This document shows positions 34,101 through 49,100 of a DNA stretch of 64,000 nt, piece by piece (the stretch's first letter is position 1; every line of letters starts with the position of its first letter). The stretch spans positions 9,995,563 to 10,059,562 of the forward strand of contig NC_057922.1 in assembly GCF_018873765.1 (NCBI RefSeq), in the 5' to 3' direction. The DNA is from Telopea speciosissima (Eukaryota; Streptophyta; Magnoliopsida; Proteales; Proteaceae). The notes beneath the pieces are model-generated. The model was given only the letters and a program-made list of their open reading frames with translations. It was not told where the DNA came from and did not search any database. The position numbers were made by a program, and so were the translations under genes.

Positions 34101-37100
34101 AGAACCACTTAGAGGCTCACTTGTTCATATTATCCTCATGGTAAGAGCTAAAACCAGATTATAGTCAACTAATCACACTAAATGAAAATAATGTACTTCT
34201 ACCAAAACTATACATAATGTAGTCTTGCCAACACAAATTTTCAATTACAAGAATAAAGTGCACCTTCACATATGAAAAGCAACCCCCCCCCACCCCACAC
34301 ACACACAAACACACACAGAGAGAGAAAGAGACCTTAAGGCGGTTATGCAATGCCCTCTTCCGCTCCTTCGACCTACAAACAGCATTTTTAATCCCATGGT
34401 TGTCCATGCATCCACTTGGCCACAACTCTGCAAGCTGAGGAGCAGATGGCCTGGTTATATTCGTGTAGGAGAATTTTCCCACAGGGAACTAATGGAATGA
34501 GTAGCCAAAATAAATGCTAATTTTCAACAAGTTAAAACCATGTTAAGTAGGGGAGAAAAGTCAAAGAGTCCCTCTACAAGAAGAAATAATCGACTCAAAC
34601 TCATGGAAAGAACGCTGAAAATCATATGATGAAGACAACAAGTACATACAAAGAAATACGACCAACTTCAACAAAAGACAGCTTGTAACAGAGCTGTAGT
34701 AACTCAATGGCATGAAAAGCTAAAAGTTTCTAAATTGAAAATAATGGCACACAATCAATCCAAAAGTCGTCAATGTTTGCCAATTATAGCAGTGCAGAAC
34801 AAATACAAGCCATGAAACAATTACATAATCATGATGTTAATATAGAACTATGGGACTATTAAGCACCTCCACATAAAGCTTTCTGATTTGTGGACCTTTA
34901 TCTTCATCCATCCCCTGAAACCATCAATGAACAATATACTGAGGAAACTTGCAACAAGATCAAGAACCAATATGATAAAACTTCGACATCCCAGAATTCA
35001 TTCAGTACCTCAACATAGAGATCATAGAGTTCGCAAATCTTTTCCTCCATTGCAACATCCATAGTATATTTTCCCTTGACCCCTTTGTCTTCCGAACCAA
35101 GTACCTCTTGAAAATCATCAGATGCCCCACCTCGCTGCTCAGATGCCTGAAACATCATCCAACATGCATTTCACATTTATTTGGAGGCACAATAACCATA
35201 AAGTGTTTTCATGTAAATGCTATAAAATCATCACCAGAAAACCAAGTACAAACAAAAGATGATTACTTTTGCACGTGATGCAAAGCACACTAATATAGTA
35301 TAATTTTAGTAAAAATAATGTATAGTAAAGGAATGATTAGCACTGCTGACACAGAAATAACATTCTAGCGACCATTTCCTGCTATCCTGGTTTAATCACA
35401 AATGAGTGAGATTGCTTTTCAAGACAATGCTGCCCACAGAAATAGACCTAAGGGGAAGCAAGCAGGAAATTCTTGAGTGCTGTGTGATTGACAAATTCCA
35501 GTAAAAAATAAAGGATTAATACCAGGATGATTTCTGGAGCTGAATGTTGGTCAACCACAAAAAAGAAAACACATAAACTCCTGGTTAATCTCATCCCTAC
35601 CCATTTAAATTCACTTACCCATTTCAGCAAATGATCCTGTACAATTTGTATACCTATTTCATTATTCGATCATGAATCTTCTTAAATGGGGAAGAATCGT
35701 TGCAATGAAGCAATTTTAAACAATTTAAAGAAGGGGAACAAGTTTGAATACAGGTATTTACATAGCCCTATTCTTTTTCCTTTTCTTTTTTTTTGGGGGA
35801 AAATACGCGTACACCCCCTGTACTTTGCCTAACGTACTAATAAACCCAAAGTTTCAAAAAAACGCACTTGTACACCCCCTGTATTTTTCAAAAAATACAA
35901 AATTAACAGTCCGTTAACCAGAGCACGTTAAGTGATGACGTGGGCTTTAAACTGGACATGAAATGACCCTTTTACCCATTCACCTCGTCTTCCCCAAACC
36001 TCACCATTCCTGTCTCTGGCGAAGAGGCGAACCAGCCTTGTTCCTCCTCTGGCGGAGGGAAGTTTGGATTTTGATCTGTAGGTTCTAATTTTTATTTTTT
36101 TGCTTTCACTTTCGAAGGAAATTTGAGTAGGGGTTACTCTTGATGCTGGAGCAGTCTAACTTCCACACTCCTGGATCTTCCCCCCTCCAACAACCCCCCC
36201 CCCCCCCCGGGGGGCTTCCGATCTGTGTTTGATGATTTCACCTTTTTCAAACTTGAAGAGGAAGTGAGCTTTGGTTTTAGGGAAGTGGATTATATGTTGC
36301 TGATGTCTGTGATGATGGTGATGAGTCTTTTGACTGGAGAAGAGATCAAGTAAAGCAAAAAAGAAAGAAAGAAGAAAAGATGTCTCCATTAGGGGCTGTT
36401 GTTGCTTGTGAATTGTGATTGTCGTCAATGAGAGAAAACTGGGGTTCTATCCTTCTTTTCTTTCCCCTGTATTTTCACGCATCTCATGTGCAGGAGATGT
36501 GATTTGCCTTGAGAACAGCTTGTTGCCCAAGTTATTGCATAGTTTTTAAGCGGGGGAGATCTTTCTAGGGTTTCTGTTATTGTTTATATTTTTCTTCTTC
36601 TTTTTCCTTTTTCTCTCTAAAAGAGGGTCTGGTAGAATGCCAATGTTCCAACTTCCTGCAGAAATTAGAAACAGGAACGGGCTTCGAGCAGAAATTAGAA
36701 GACATGTCTTCAACCAAAAGTCTGCCATTTTTCCTTCAAAGGTTCAGATCGGTGAGTTATCTATTGGTGAGGCCGTCTCTGTTAAAGGTCTCAATAGGGA
36801 CCCAACTGAGAGAATGCGCCAGAACAGAGGAACAGGGCTTCTCTCCAGGGCTGGTTAGCCTCTTCGCCGGATATAGGGATGGTGAGGTTTGGGGGAAGAT
36901 AATTGGTTTGTTAAAGGTAGGGTGAAAGGGTAAAACAGTCATTTCATGTCCAGTTTAAAGCCCATGTCATCACTTAATGTGCTCCGGCTAACAAATTGTT
37001 AATTTTGTATTTTTTGAAAATAGAGGGGGTGTACAAGTGAATACTTTAGATACCTGGGGTCTTGCTAGAGTTATGGAGATCTTGTTTGGAATCAAGAGGT

Positions 37101-40100
37101 TTTAAGTTAAGTAGAACAAAGACAGAATATATGATATGTAACTTCAGTCAAACCAGGAGAGGTAATGATGTGGTGAAGCTCGAGGAGCAAGAGATACTAC
37201 CAAGTGAATACTTTAGATACCTGGGGTCAACCATTAACAATGAGGGTGATATAGAGGATGATGTTTCACATAGAATTAAAGTAGGATGGATGAAGTGGAG
37301 ACCCGCATCATGAGTTTTATGTGACAAACGCATGCCTAGTAAGCTTAAGGGGAAATTCTATAGGACAATAATAAGACATACGATGATATATGGGGCGGAA
37401 TGTTGGGCCGTTAAGAAGAGTAATATAAATAAGATGAGTGTAGCGGAGATGAGGATGTTGAGGAGGATGTGTGGCAAGACCAGGAGAGATAAAGTAAGGA
37501 ATGATTGTATTAGAACCAAATTGAGAGTTGCAGCAATCCAGGACAAGCTCCGTGAGAACCGCTTGAGATGGTATGGTCATGTCCAATGGAGACCCATGGA
37601 TGCACTAGTAAGGAGGAGTGACCAGTTTCAGTTTGAACTTTGAAGGAGCTAAAAGAGGTAGGGGCAGGCCTAAAATGACTATTGGAGAAGTGGTAAGAAA
37701 GGATATGAATGTAGTAGGGCTCGACCCTAGTAGAACCGCGGATAGGGTTGTTTGGAGGACAAGGACCCGTGTAGCCGACCCCTTATAGGGGGATGTTCCT
37801 GGGATGCTGCTTTGACTTTTTCCTTTAGTAACTTTATTTTATCTTTTTACTTCCTTTTACTCCTTTTTTTTTTTTACTCCCTTCTACTTCTCCTATTTCT
37901 ATTACTGTCGCAGCCTCTTCGGATCCATGTAGCCGATCCCATTTAGTTGGGATAAGGTTATGGTTAATGTTGTAGAGGGGGTGTACAAGTGTGTTTTTTT
38001 AAACTTCGGGTTTATTAGTACTTTAGGCAAAATACAGGGGGTGTACGCACAATTTTGTACAGTTTTAACTTTGCAAAGTATTGTAAAACCCTTTCTGGCT
38101 TGTAGCTTCCCTTGCAAAAGTTCTTATCATAAAAGAAAGCAAAAGGTTTTCTACACGGGCACTTAGAGAACTATCTCTAAGTACACACCCTTATTTTGCC
38201 ATGTTGAGAACTGTGTTAGCAAATCCCACCATGAGATATTTAGGCACCCCTTAGATTATTGACATGTCAAATTTCATGGGCCATCTCAACTGTATGGCCT
38301 GCCAAGTATTGAACTTTTCCACTTGTATTTTCATTTTTTGCCATTCAAACCGGAAAAGGTTGATCCATGATCCATCCATTCCAATCACTGGATAGATATG
38401 GGATAATATGGATATGAGATCAGTTAAATCTCATAGGTAAATTCAATCATGTGGCCCACTATGTATCTGATCTGTCACTCATGATCAATGTGCGAAAATT
38501 CGGTCAAAATGACAGGTCTCGACAAAGGTTGAAACAAGACCAAGTGCTATACCTAGATCTTACCAAGTTTCGGACGAAATTTTGACCATGTTTCAGGTTT
38601 CGGCCAAAACCATACAAACCTATGTATAAAATGCATAGTTTCGATTGAAATTGGTCGAAATGGGTTGCTAGTTTCGACAGTATAAACTCCAAAGAGAGAA
38701 ACTTCCTAGAAAACCTCAGTTTTCGTGATTTTTCGGCAAATTATTATCTTTGTGGAACAAAATGTTGGGCAGTACTGGAACTCGATGTGGTACTAGGAAT
38801 CTATGTAGGGTAGATGGGTCCAATGTAACTTGCTTGTATTCTTCAATCTTCAGAAGTTTGTAATGAAATATGTATAACATTAGATAATTATGGAATGGTT
38901 TTTAATTTTATATTTATTCATTCTTAATGTATATTTAGTTGTCCTAATTGAATTATGCATGTTCTAATAGACTAGTACTAAATTTTGTGTAGTATACGTT
39001 AATATTAGAAAAAGTATATAGAAACGTACAACGTATACTCCGAAGCCAAACTACCACTTTGGGTGTGTTTTTTACAGTCTAAGGGTTCCACTATGTTTAG
39101 AGGGCCTAAAATAGAATTGCCCAGACGTTTCAGGACCTAATTTGAACAGTTGGGCCTAGAAGCCAGCAGATGAAACCAATAGCCGTAACTTACAAGGTTT
39201 CATCCAGGTTTCGACCAAAACTCGATATATTTCGGTTTCGAGCCAGGTTGAAACTTCAAACCATGCTCATGACTCAACAATCCAAATGCTGACCAAAATT
39301 GAATTATGGATGGCATCAAGTGATATGATGCTTTTGGGTATGACATAAATAGAGGTTGATGTCAGAAACATATCCATAAGTTTGGGAATCAATTGATCTA
39401 ACATGAGGAAAATAAAACATGTCTAATTGTGCCCATGTAGAGGCATCTCTCTAAAGTGCCCTCATAACAAAACTCTTCCCCTAAAACAAATTGAATCTTG
39501 CAGAGTGGATGGTATTGGACAGCTCTGGGTTTGTGTGAACTAAAAGAGGCGGAGGAGAACAGATTAGAACTGAAGAAAAAGAAAGGGCAGAAGCCTGTGT
39601 GCACAATATAAATGAGGGCAATTACACTGCTAGTTATTCAATGTCATCTGTGTAGTTTTTACATAAATGTATGGACTTGTTTCTGATGTCGAAGTAACAA
39701 CATGGTTTGAACTGTCCACCCAGATTGTAAAATAATTGAACCATGAACCGCTTGCTTTTACAGTTCTCACTTTAAGAACATCTGGTAAACAGGATTTGTC
39801 AACAAACCATAAGACAATCATACGCCTCACTGAGAAAATACAAAAAGACCAGTTAATTATGTAAGGACAACTTTGACCAATATTTGGAAATAAAACGAGT
39901 ATTTTCCTATAACTTACCTTGGGCTTCAGAGAAGGAGCCCGCATTTTAATCATTTCAACGACCTCTTTCTTTATTCGTTGGAATCTATCATCTTTTTCTT
40001 GCTTGGCCGACAAACCCAATTCAACCATCTCCTTCAAGTTTCTCTGTTGAGAAGACACAGTAGAGTGGTATTAATACTTCCCACTCCTCAACTTGTACAA

Positions 40101-43100
40101 AACAGGACGACAACAACAACAAGAAGTCAACAACAACTGAGCCTTATCCCAACAAAATAGAATAGACTAGTTAAAATCCTCGAGCAATAATTAAAGATTT
40201 CGCTTATAAACAATGCCAAAGGCCTTCTACTATCCATTTTTCCAAATAAGCAGATACAGGTACTAAGACAGCAAATATAAGATGCATCTACGCCAATAGA
40301 GAGAGACTAAGAAAACTTCAATTTACCAGCAAGCAAGCACTAGCATCCCTGTCCAAGCTATTAATGCAGGCTTTTTGAGCATTTTCAGTGACAATCAAGA
40401 GGGGGGGGAAGAAAGCAGTAGACACAAAGAGCCATAGGATAATTTCCTAGTAAATAGATACCTTCAATGTTTTTAGCTGCACTAAGTGGCCTAGAATACT
40501 CATTAGGTGATTGATTAACTCCTCTGATATTCTTCCTTGGCTAGACTGCTGCAATAACCACAAAAATATGGGGTTAATTTCTTTAAAACTTTCAAGTGAA
40601 CAAAGATTGTACAAGTTAAAAAAAAAATAGAAAAAAACACAAACAAGCCCCTTATGGTTCCATTGAACTAGAAACTACAAATAGTCAAGTAATTAAAACA
40701 TTACTGCCAGTCTAGCAACTTTAGCAAGCTTCTGTTTCACTTCTCGAGGCAATCTCCGTTTGACTGCTTGTGAGGAAGTATCCGCATCCTGAACTTCCAC
40801 AATTGGTGGTCTAGCTGTAAGGTAATGAAAAGCTTTTTTTAAATAGAAACATCCTAAACATTCACAGAAATTAAGAATTAAACGTCAGTGTTTGCAACTT
40901 ACATTCTGCAACTATCTTCTCAAGCTCCCTAATGGCCCTTTCAAGCATTGTACCTTTTGGCCTAACACTAGAACCTTCCTTTGCATGCATTGATGTTGTC
41001 TTCTGTGTAAAGATTATATACAAACCAAACACCAATCAAATGGATTGTAGGGGACAATAAGAGGCATTATCACAATAATAACAATTCAACAAGTAAAACT
41101 TATAAATAAAAAAAATAAAAAATAAAAACTAACAAATACAAAGAAACTATTAGCAAATCCTACCATTTACATGCAAAAAATTCTTAGAAAGAGTATGAAG
41201 AAACAGAAGATGGACCAAATCACAAAAGGAAATGCACATAAATTTGTGTAATCACTAATCAGCCAAGTGACCCAGTTTCAGTTGTTGTTTATTCCTAAAT
41301 ACAGGATAAGTATAAAACAGTGTTAGCAGTATGCTCTGCCTGGACTGTATCTTGATTGTACAGCATGTGCCAGAATCCTTAAGAGAAGAGGAAAAATCCC
41401 AAAATCTAGAAGAAGAAAAAAAGTTCCCTAATCAAACCAAATTGAGGAACAACAGTGTGTAGCATCCGAGCAAGTTATCCCATCAAATTCAGTCACCAAG
41501 GCATATTAGAGGAAGGTGCCAGTCATGGAACAGGACTGACTCTCCACACATTGACCTACTGAACTAGGAAATCATGCATTTACACAGTGCAAAAATAATG
41601 TGCCAGAATGGAAAATAGAACCGAATAATATAGAAAATCATCCTGTAATAATGTTATATTTCACCACAAATCTATCAATACTATTGAAACAGGTTTATTG
41701 ACCAAAGCTTACAAGTTGAATGGAACCCTCTCACAACTATCAAACACTTTTTAGCACCGCCATGAAATCTACTAGAAGAAACAAGGAGTGACAACAGAAG
41801 CAATAATACAATCGTATTAGAGGTTTCAATGAGAGTCATGAGACAACAATGATGAATTCACTTAAAAGCATAGTTGTCACAGCGTCATGGCGATCCAAGT
41901 CGTTGGAGGGGTGTCTGATCGATATATCGACACGTCGCCCGCCATGGCGTTGCCATAGCGATCATGTCGACCATGTTTTATTTTTTATTTTCTCTATTTT
42001 TTAATGTTTTAATAGAGGTATACTCAAGCCATGTTTTATTTTTTCTCTATTATTTCTCAAGTTTTAAGGATGGCAATCTTGTAATTAAGCAGAATCTAAG
42101 AAAGGGCATAAAAGGGTTTTGATTTAATGACTAAGGGTAAACTTAGAGGGATGTGTAAAGTATGGACAAAGGGGAATAAAAGAAGAGAAAGGTACTTTAG
42201 GAAAAAGACAAAAATAAGGGTTTGTAATAACCCACGATCAGATTATGGTTGTCTTCAACCTTGAGTTCAGCCTGGGATGGAAAACAGTGCAGTACGAAGG
42301 AGATAACTCCTTCAATTCTTCTTGGTCCAGTCTAAATCTTCAGGCGAAGTATCGCCACATCATGTTCTATCAATTCCAGCAAGAACTCATCACAGAAATC
42401 AACTAAACAAGGAGTATTTAATCTCCCTGGAATCAGATCTGGCAATTTCTTAGTTGCAAGTAATCTTCAAAGGTTTGAATCTCAGGGCAAGGAAAGCTTT
42501 TGGGTGCAAACCTCTCAGGTAAGGATCGCCCTAGGGTGGTGATTCAATGCACCAAAACTCAAGCCCAATCGACTCTCTCAAAGGGTTCAAAACAATTCTA
42601 TTGAGGGTTGCAGTCACCGCCCAACAGAGAGAACATCAATGGCAAAAGAAGATGAAATCGAAGAGGGAAAGAGAGACAGGAAGCAGAAATCGAAGAGGGA
42701 AAGAGAGACAAGACGCCATGGCGTAGGTCGATATGCATGCTTCTCCAGCGCCAAGACGCCATGGCGACGCCATGACAACTATGCTTAAAAGCAACAAATT
42801 AAACTTCAAGCAATCCGTAAGATGCTTTACAATTTACATCCAGAAACTAAGGCTGTACACGATCATAAAATCCATCCCTTTGGGGCCCATTATCCGTTGG
42901 GATTTAACCATCCTACATCATAAAAATATGTTGTATGTATGGAGTGAAGGAGACATCTATTTCTACACTGGAAGGTGGCTAGGATCTTTTTAAGTTTAAG
43001 TTACTTTGGAAGCTGAAGCTGTTTGGAAACTGCTTACTTAACAACAGGGTGTGAAGATGCTGTTTCTTATTGATCGAGAGGATGGTTTGGGAACAAGTGT

Positions 43101-46100
43101 AAAATCATGTGCCGGCTACTTCCTTTCATACTGTCACTGTCATGGGGATCATGGAAAGAGAGGAACAGAAGTATTCATTATATGTAAGCATGCTCAATCT
43201 TTGGAACTTGTTCACATAAAGTAAATTTGCTAATTATTCAAGTACATAATGAATTTTCAGAATAATTTCAAAGATATAAAAAGAAGATTTCCATATTTTG
43301 TACCTCAAGCATATTATTCACAAACTTTTGCCATTAATTTCATTTTTTCCAGATGCATATATATATATGGTACAGAGTGTTAAGAAGAAGGCTGCAGAGG
43401 GTGGATCACAGCAGGTGGCATAATGAAATTTGTCCTCTTGCTCGTTTTGTCTACATTTACAGGTAAGATGATCCATCAGTGTTTTGATACCAATTGATAG
43501 TACTTCCATTACTTTTCCCTTATGAAAAAATGGTTATTTCTCCTGTTAAGTGTTATCAATCAAAATCAAGAAATAAGACTGATTCATAATCTACACAGCC
43601 TTTCTGGAGAGACTATATTATTTGCACGATAAATAAAACCCAACAATCAACAACAACGATAAATAACCTTACCAATCACTAATAAAATAGTGCAAAAGAA
43701 AAAATACAAATGGGGTCACTAAAGAGAACCAGCAGTAGCTAGGGATTTTCAGAAGAGATGAGTACTTACAGCAGTCTGAGAGGGGTACTTGCTACCAGAC
43801 AAATTAAGGTCAGGCAGCTCCGTACCACCATTTTTATCCCGGTACCTAACTTTTGCAAATGCCTCTAGCTCATTAACATCTTTCTTCAGTTGATGCTCAA
43901 ACTGAGTGGAAGCACTTTTATCCCGATTAGTCTGATGCGCAGCATCAGAGGCTTCACCTCCAACTTTCAACTTGTTATTGAGATCTTTAGATTGGACAAT
44001 TCCAGTCTTCTGTTTTTCAGTCTCTTTTATATCCATTGGTAATACAGAAGAATCCTTATTTGAATTTTTTGAAAAAGAATTTTCCAATTTAATGCTAGAA
44101 TCAGCAGACTTCTTTTTGAAAGTTCCCATAGAAGCATTCAATTGATTCTGCCCTTTCCCATCTTGATAGTGCTCACTTGTAGCTGGCAAACTTTGAGGAC
44201 TAGAAGACTTGCTCCCCACCAATGGTGCAGTCCTAGCAGCAGCTTTCATCCTCGCATTACCCATTTTTGCATGTTTATATGGTACATGCTCACCATGAGC
44301 TTTTGTCAAATCTTTTCTTCTTCGCTTCCTTGGTTGGTGGTCAGGAGATGCAAAGGGTTCATTTCTAGTAATGGAAATATAATAAAAAAAGAGAGGCACA
44401 ATCAGAGGTCAATAAATTAATAAAATAGTTTATGATAGTCTAAGATACAAAAAATAAATGCCTCCTTGTGTAATGGTGTAGCAACTAAACAGGACAGCGG
44501 TAGCATGTACAAGTAAAAGAAATGAGATTCCCTGCTACATTTACACCTAAAGGCTACAGAAACATATTGGGGATAGCTATGACCATGAACCTACTTTTAG
44601 TCCATGGACAAGATTATTTTGGCTGAAACTTAAGATTAGTGAAAGGTACTTCATCAGATGGAACCACACAATGCCTGCCACCTGATATCTCATGGAAGTT
44701 ACCAAGTTCACAAGCCAGAGAGAGAGAGAACACAAGTCACATTGAGCTACTATACATGACAGGGCATCCCCCATGTCGATGCTTAGTTAGCACCAAAGGA
44801 AGTTCCCCATGTACCGACACCACTGAGGAAAGTTACAGCCTGAACAATTTTCACAACGCAGAATAAAGCTTTGAAAAATGATCGAGAAGACAACATTTTG
44901 AAGACAGTTCAATAGAAGAAAACACAGAATGGTAAGTCAAAAACAAGGTGGACCATACAGTTGAATTGGACCACAAAATTTGACTACTGGCCAGTGAAGT
45001 GCATCCATTATCTACCAATGGTCAGAATCACCACATCAACCCTCTACATGGCTCAGAAAGGTGATACGTGGAGAGGAGCCTCTTTATGCCACTTTCTGAG
45101 AGAACCATTCCCTATACAAATTTCTCTTTCTCACCTGCTGATGCAAGCACATAAATACATAAGTCACACAAATACCCCTCGATTTGAATATATACAATCC
45201 AAGACAGCTTGGTTTCAAGGATCAACCAGGACATTCCAAAATAGATTAACATTGGATCATCTAATCCTGTCTAAGGTCGGGATCTACTTTGATCTGGACT
45301 AGGGGTGGCTGCGACTGGATAATCCCTGGTCCCCAATCCTCGAAACAATTTTTCATAGTATTTCCCATGACTAAGTAATGCAAGCCAGTGTAAATTTGGA
45401 CAAGGTTTTAGAATAGGTTTTGGGTCGGGCCATAGTTGTCAAGGCGTCGCCTAGGTGTCCAGGCACTATTTGCTGGAAGGATGCCTTGGTCGACAAGGCA
45501 ACGCCTTGTTGGGGCCTTTGTTTTAGGTTTTATTATTGTAATGGGTTGAATTATAAAGCCCAAAAGTGGGGGGTTATGGGGGGTTCATGAAAAGTATTAT
45601 TTTATTAGTGGGTCCCATGTCTATAGTCCAAGTTTGTCTCAGCTTGTTTGATTATTATTTATTTTAGGCTAGTAACAGTTTTATTACTTTTGGTTGTTTA
45701 TTTAGAGTAACAGAGTAATAAGGAATCCTTATGAGAGTCAATTTAAGAACGTTAAAAGTCATAAAATGCAACCACCTCCTCTTCTATGATTTGGAATTAA
45801 TGGATTAAATTGTCAAACTTGAGGGCTGATCTTATAAATTCACGGATGCTACTTTCTCTTCTTCTCTCCAATTTATCTCTTTCTTATTTGGACAGCAAAC
45901 ATATTTCTCCTTACTTTCACATCAATCTCATCTTCTAGAAAGTTTTTTTTTTTTAAAAAAAAACATCTTCTCTCTTCAACACGCATCAACCACTCCTTTC
46001 TTTAATCGACTCCTGATTTCGGGTCCTATTTTTACTCCCATCTTCTTTCGATCTCTCTCCTTTATCAAGAGAAGATTCCAATTGAGGAAATAAAATTCAC

Positions 46101-49100
46101 TTCTTCCTCTACAAATCTTGGATGTAAGGTAGCCGATCATTATTGATTATGATTGTAAGAAGTGTAGGACCATCGTACTATCAAAGCCAACGACCATGGA
46201 TGTTAATCAAATGGTGGAGACTTGTCATCATTATAAGACTAAAGGACGAGTCTTTTCTAACAAGGAGGGAATAATGCACGCGCAGTTTAAATTTGAGCCA
46301 GGTTATAGTATAGGATTGGGTTAGGTCAAAAGTTTATTATTGTAATTGGCTGGATTATAAAGCCCAAATGTGGGGGTGCATAAAAATTTCTTATTTTATA
46401 AGTGAGACCCATGTATATAGTCCAAGTTTATTTTTTTAATACAAGAGTTCTATTGTTAGTTATTTTAGGCTACTAAGAGTTTTATTAATTTAGTTGTTTA
46501 TTTAGAGAAAGAGAGTAATAAGGAGTCCTTATGAGAGTCAATTTAGGAAAGTTAAATATGTAACCATTCCTTCTTCTACGATTTTGAGTAAGCAATACTT
46601 ATGAGAGTCAATTTAGGAATGTTTAACAGTTTAAGTTGGCTTTCTGTTTCTCTCGATCACCCTTCTTTAATCTATTCCTGATTTCTTCCTCCTTCTACAT
46701 CGATCTCATCTTCTAGAAAGATTTTTTTTAAAAACATCTTCTCTCTTCTACACCCATCGACCACTCTTTTTATCCCTTCTTTAATCGATTCCTGATTTCA
46801 GGTCCTATTTTTCCTTCCATCTTCTCTCTCTGCTTTAACCACCAATAGGTCTTTTCTCTTTCCTTCCTTCCTCCTTATCAATTTCAAATGATTAGATTAT
46901 TTTATGTCTGGTTTTTATTATGGAAATCAATTAAGATCTGATAATTGTTCTTTAAGATCTGACCGTTAGATTTGAGATCAGATTTGGCCCATATCTAGCT
47001 GTCAGATCGAAACTCTTTCACTCGTAGGCCAATCAGATCAGTCATGTCTGATTGATCTGCATCACTAAGTCATTTCATATTATCGGTATCTAACTTTTCT
47101 TATTAATAAAAGAAGTAAAAGAAAAAAATAAGCAACAGATTACAAACACAAAAACTTAAATAACTTTAGTACTTTACTAAATAGAACATACAAATATGAT
47201 ATCTCATTCTTTTTTTCCCCAAATAAAGTCTGCCATCACATTAGTGCCCTCCAACATATGAGAGCACTAACAAGCTGCAAGAAGTGACAGCAAACAAAAT
47301 CCCCTTCAACTGAATATCAGAGTGTGTTTTTATCGTGCATTAGGCAGTCCTATAGAAATTCTACCACTAATGTTCTGTTTGCGTCCTCAATACCAACAAA
47401 GACATACTTGCTTCAAAATCTCTAAATCAGAACCATTATAATACATAAACCGTGTGCTTTAGGGGCCATAACTTCATACCTCATGATCATACTAACTATT
47501 CCTTTCACTGTTCTTGATTAACAAGCTTCCAGTAATTGCTCACTTTGCTTTACCCAAATGATATCAAAGGTAAGGGCCAAAATTCATTAACTCTGACATC
47601 CGACCAACAAAGGCTCAGGCCCGCACAGGTATCCATTCAGGAAGTTATGTCTTAAACTTCAAAAGTGATTGTTCAACCAAGTAACCACTCAGCAAAAACT
47701 AGAAAGTAACCAGTCATTATGAACTCAAGGATTGTCAAAGGAATGCAATAAAACTCACATGCGTTCCAACTTCCCCCTATTAACAAAGAAACCATTGTGC
47801 TTCATTGGTGACTTGTCAACTTGAAAATATTCATCCTGAGGAAGCGACCATGATCATTAGAAACAGAAATTTATGGTTAAATTTTTTTTTTAAAATTAAA
47901 ACCAGAAAATATAAATAAATATGAAGAAAAAAATTTAGTTTTAAAGCAATTATGAAACAGCCAAATAAACAAGCAAGAAAAAATTAGTTCAGAATCATTA
48001 CTCTGAGCATTTTCTTCAGACTATAAAGAATGTGCAATTTACATTTTGGGTCCTCCATGTTAGTGACATCTCTGAACTGGTTCCTCCAAATTAGATATAC
48101 CCCATTTTGGGTTCCTCCTCCCAAATGCTGTAGGCTGGACACAAGAAGAGGTTGCATCTAAGCAAGATATCTTCCATATTCTCCCATTATTTTGTAGGAT
48201 TTCCCCGCATTTTTCTGTTTCTTCTCTTTTGATGGCAAACACGGATGCAGCAAGACGGTTTTTTGCACTTTGTGCTTAAATACTCCATTGTATCTCCTAT
48301 CAGGCAAAAAATTCTCTTCCGCCACCCATTTTTTTTCTCAGCAGCATTATCTTGTGCCCCATACATTGGTTATTCTTCTAGCTTTGACGTAGCCTTGCTT
48401 GGAACTTCTATTATCACCACAAGAGGCATCGGTGGAGCTAGATGCTCCTATTTTTGTAGGCATTCTCTTTGTAGTTCCAATCCACTTTGTGACTTGATGC
48501 CAATGTATAAAGGTAAATCTGCATGTTGGATATCCTAGTGTCAGCCTTTGTATTACTATGCTTGACTACTTTCCTCTATTTGCTTTTTGGGATAGACACG
48601 TAGAGGAGGCAAGGAAGCCATGGTTGGAACCGATGTATCTCTGATCCATTCTGGATGAGTCAGATCCCTAGTTGGATCAGGCATTTGAACATATTTCCAA
48701 ATGACTCGACATCGACTCATGCACTCGGACAATTTAATCTGTTTCTATTACAAATCCACACATTCCTGCCTACTAATCCAGCAGGTGACTCAACTCCGTC
48801 TGACCTGAGAGACCAACCTGATCTGCCAAATGGTATCCACACAGAGGACTGTATTTCTCTCAGGCTTGGTAGCAGCAGTTGAGATGGGACATTGGAACTT
48901 CATAGCTCTCAAATGGAATTCGGTGTTCTGTGATGAGGGTTTGACCGTTCAACTATTTGACTTTAAAAGAGATTGGGCTGATGATAGGCAAAGTATATTT
49001 TTGAAAAATATTATGAGTCTTGATTGCTTTCACTGATCTGTTCTAACGTCCCACTAATGGAGGGACCAAAATAGTGTATTCTCTAACATGGAGGACCCAA

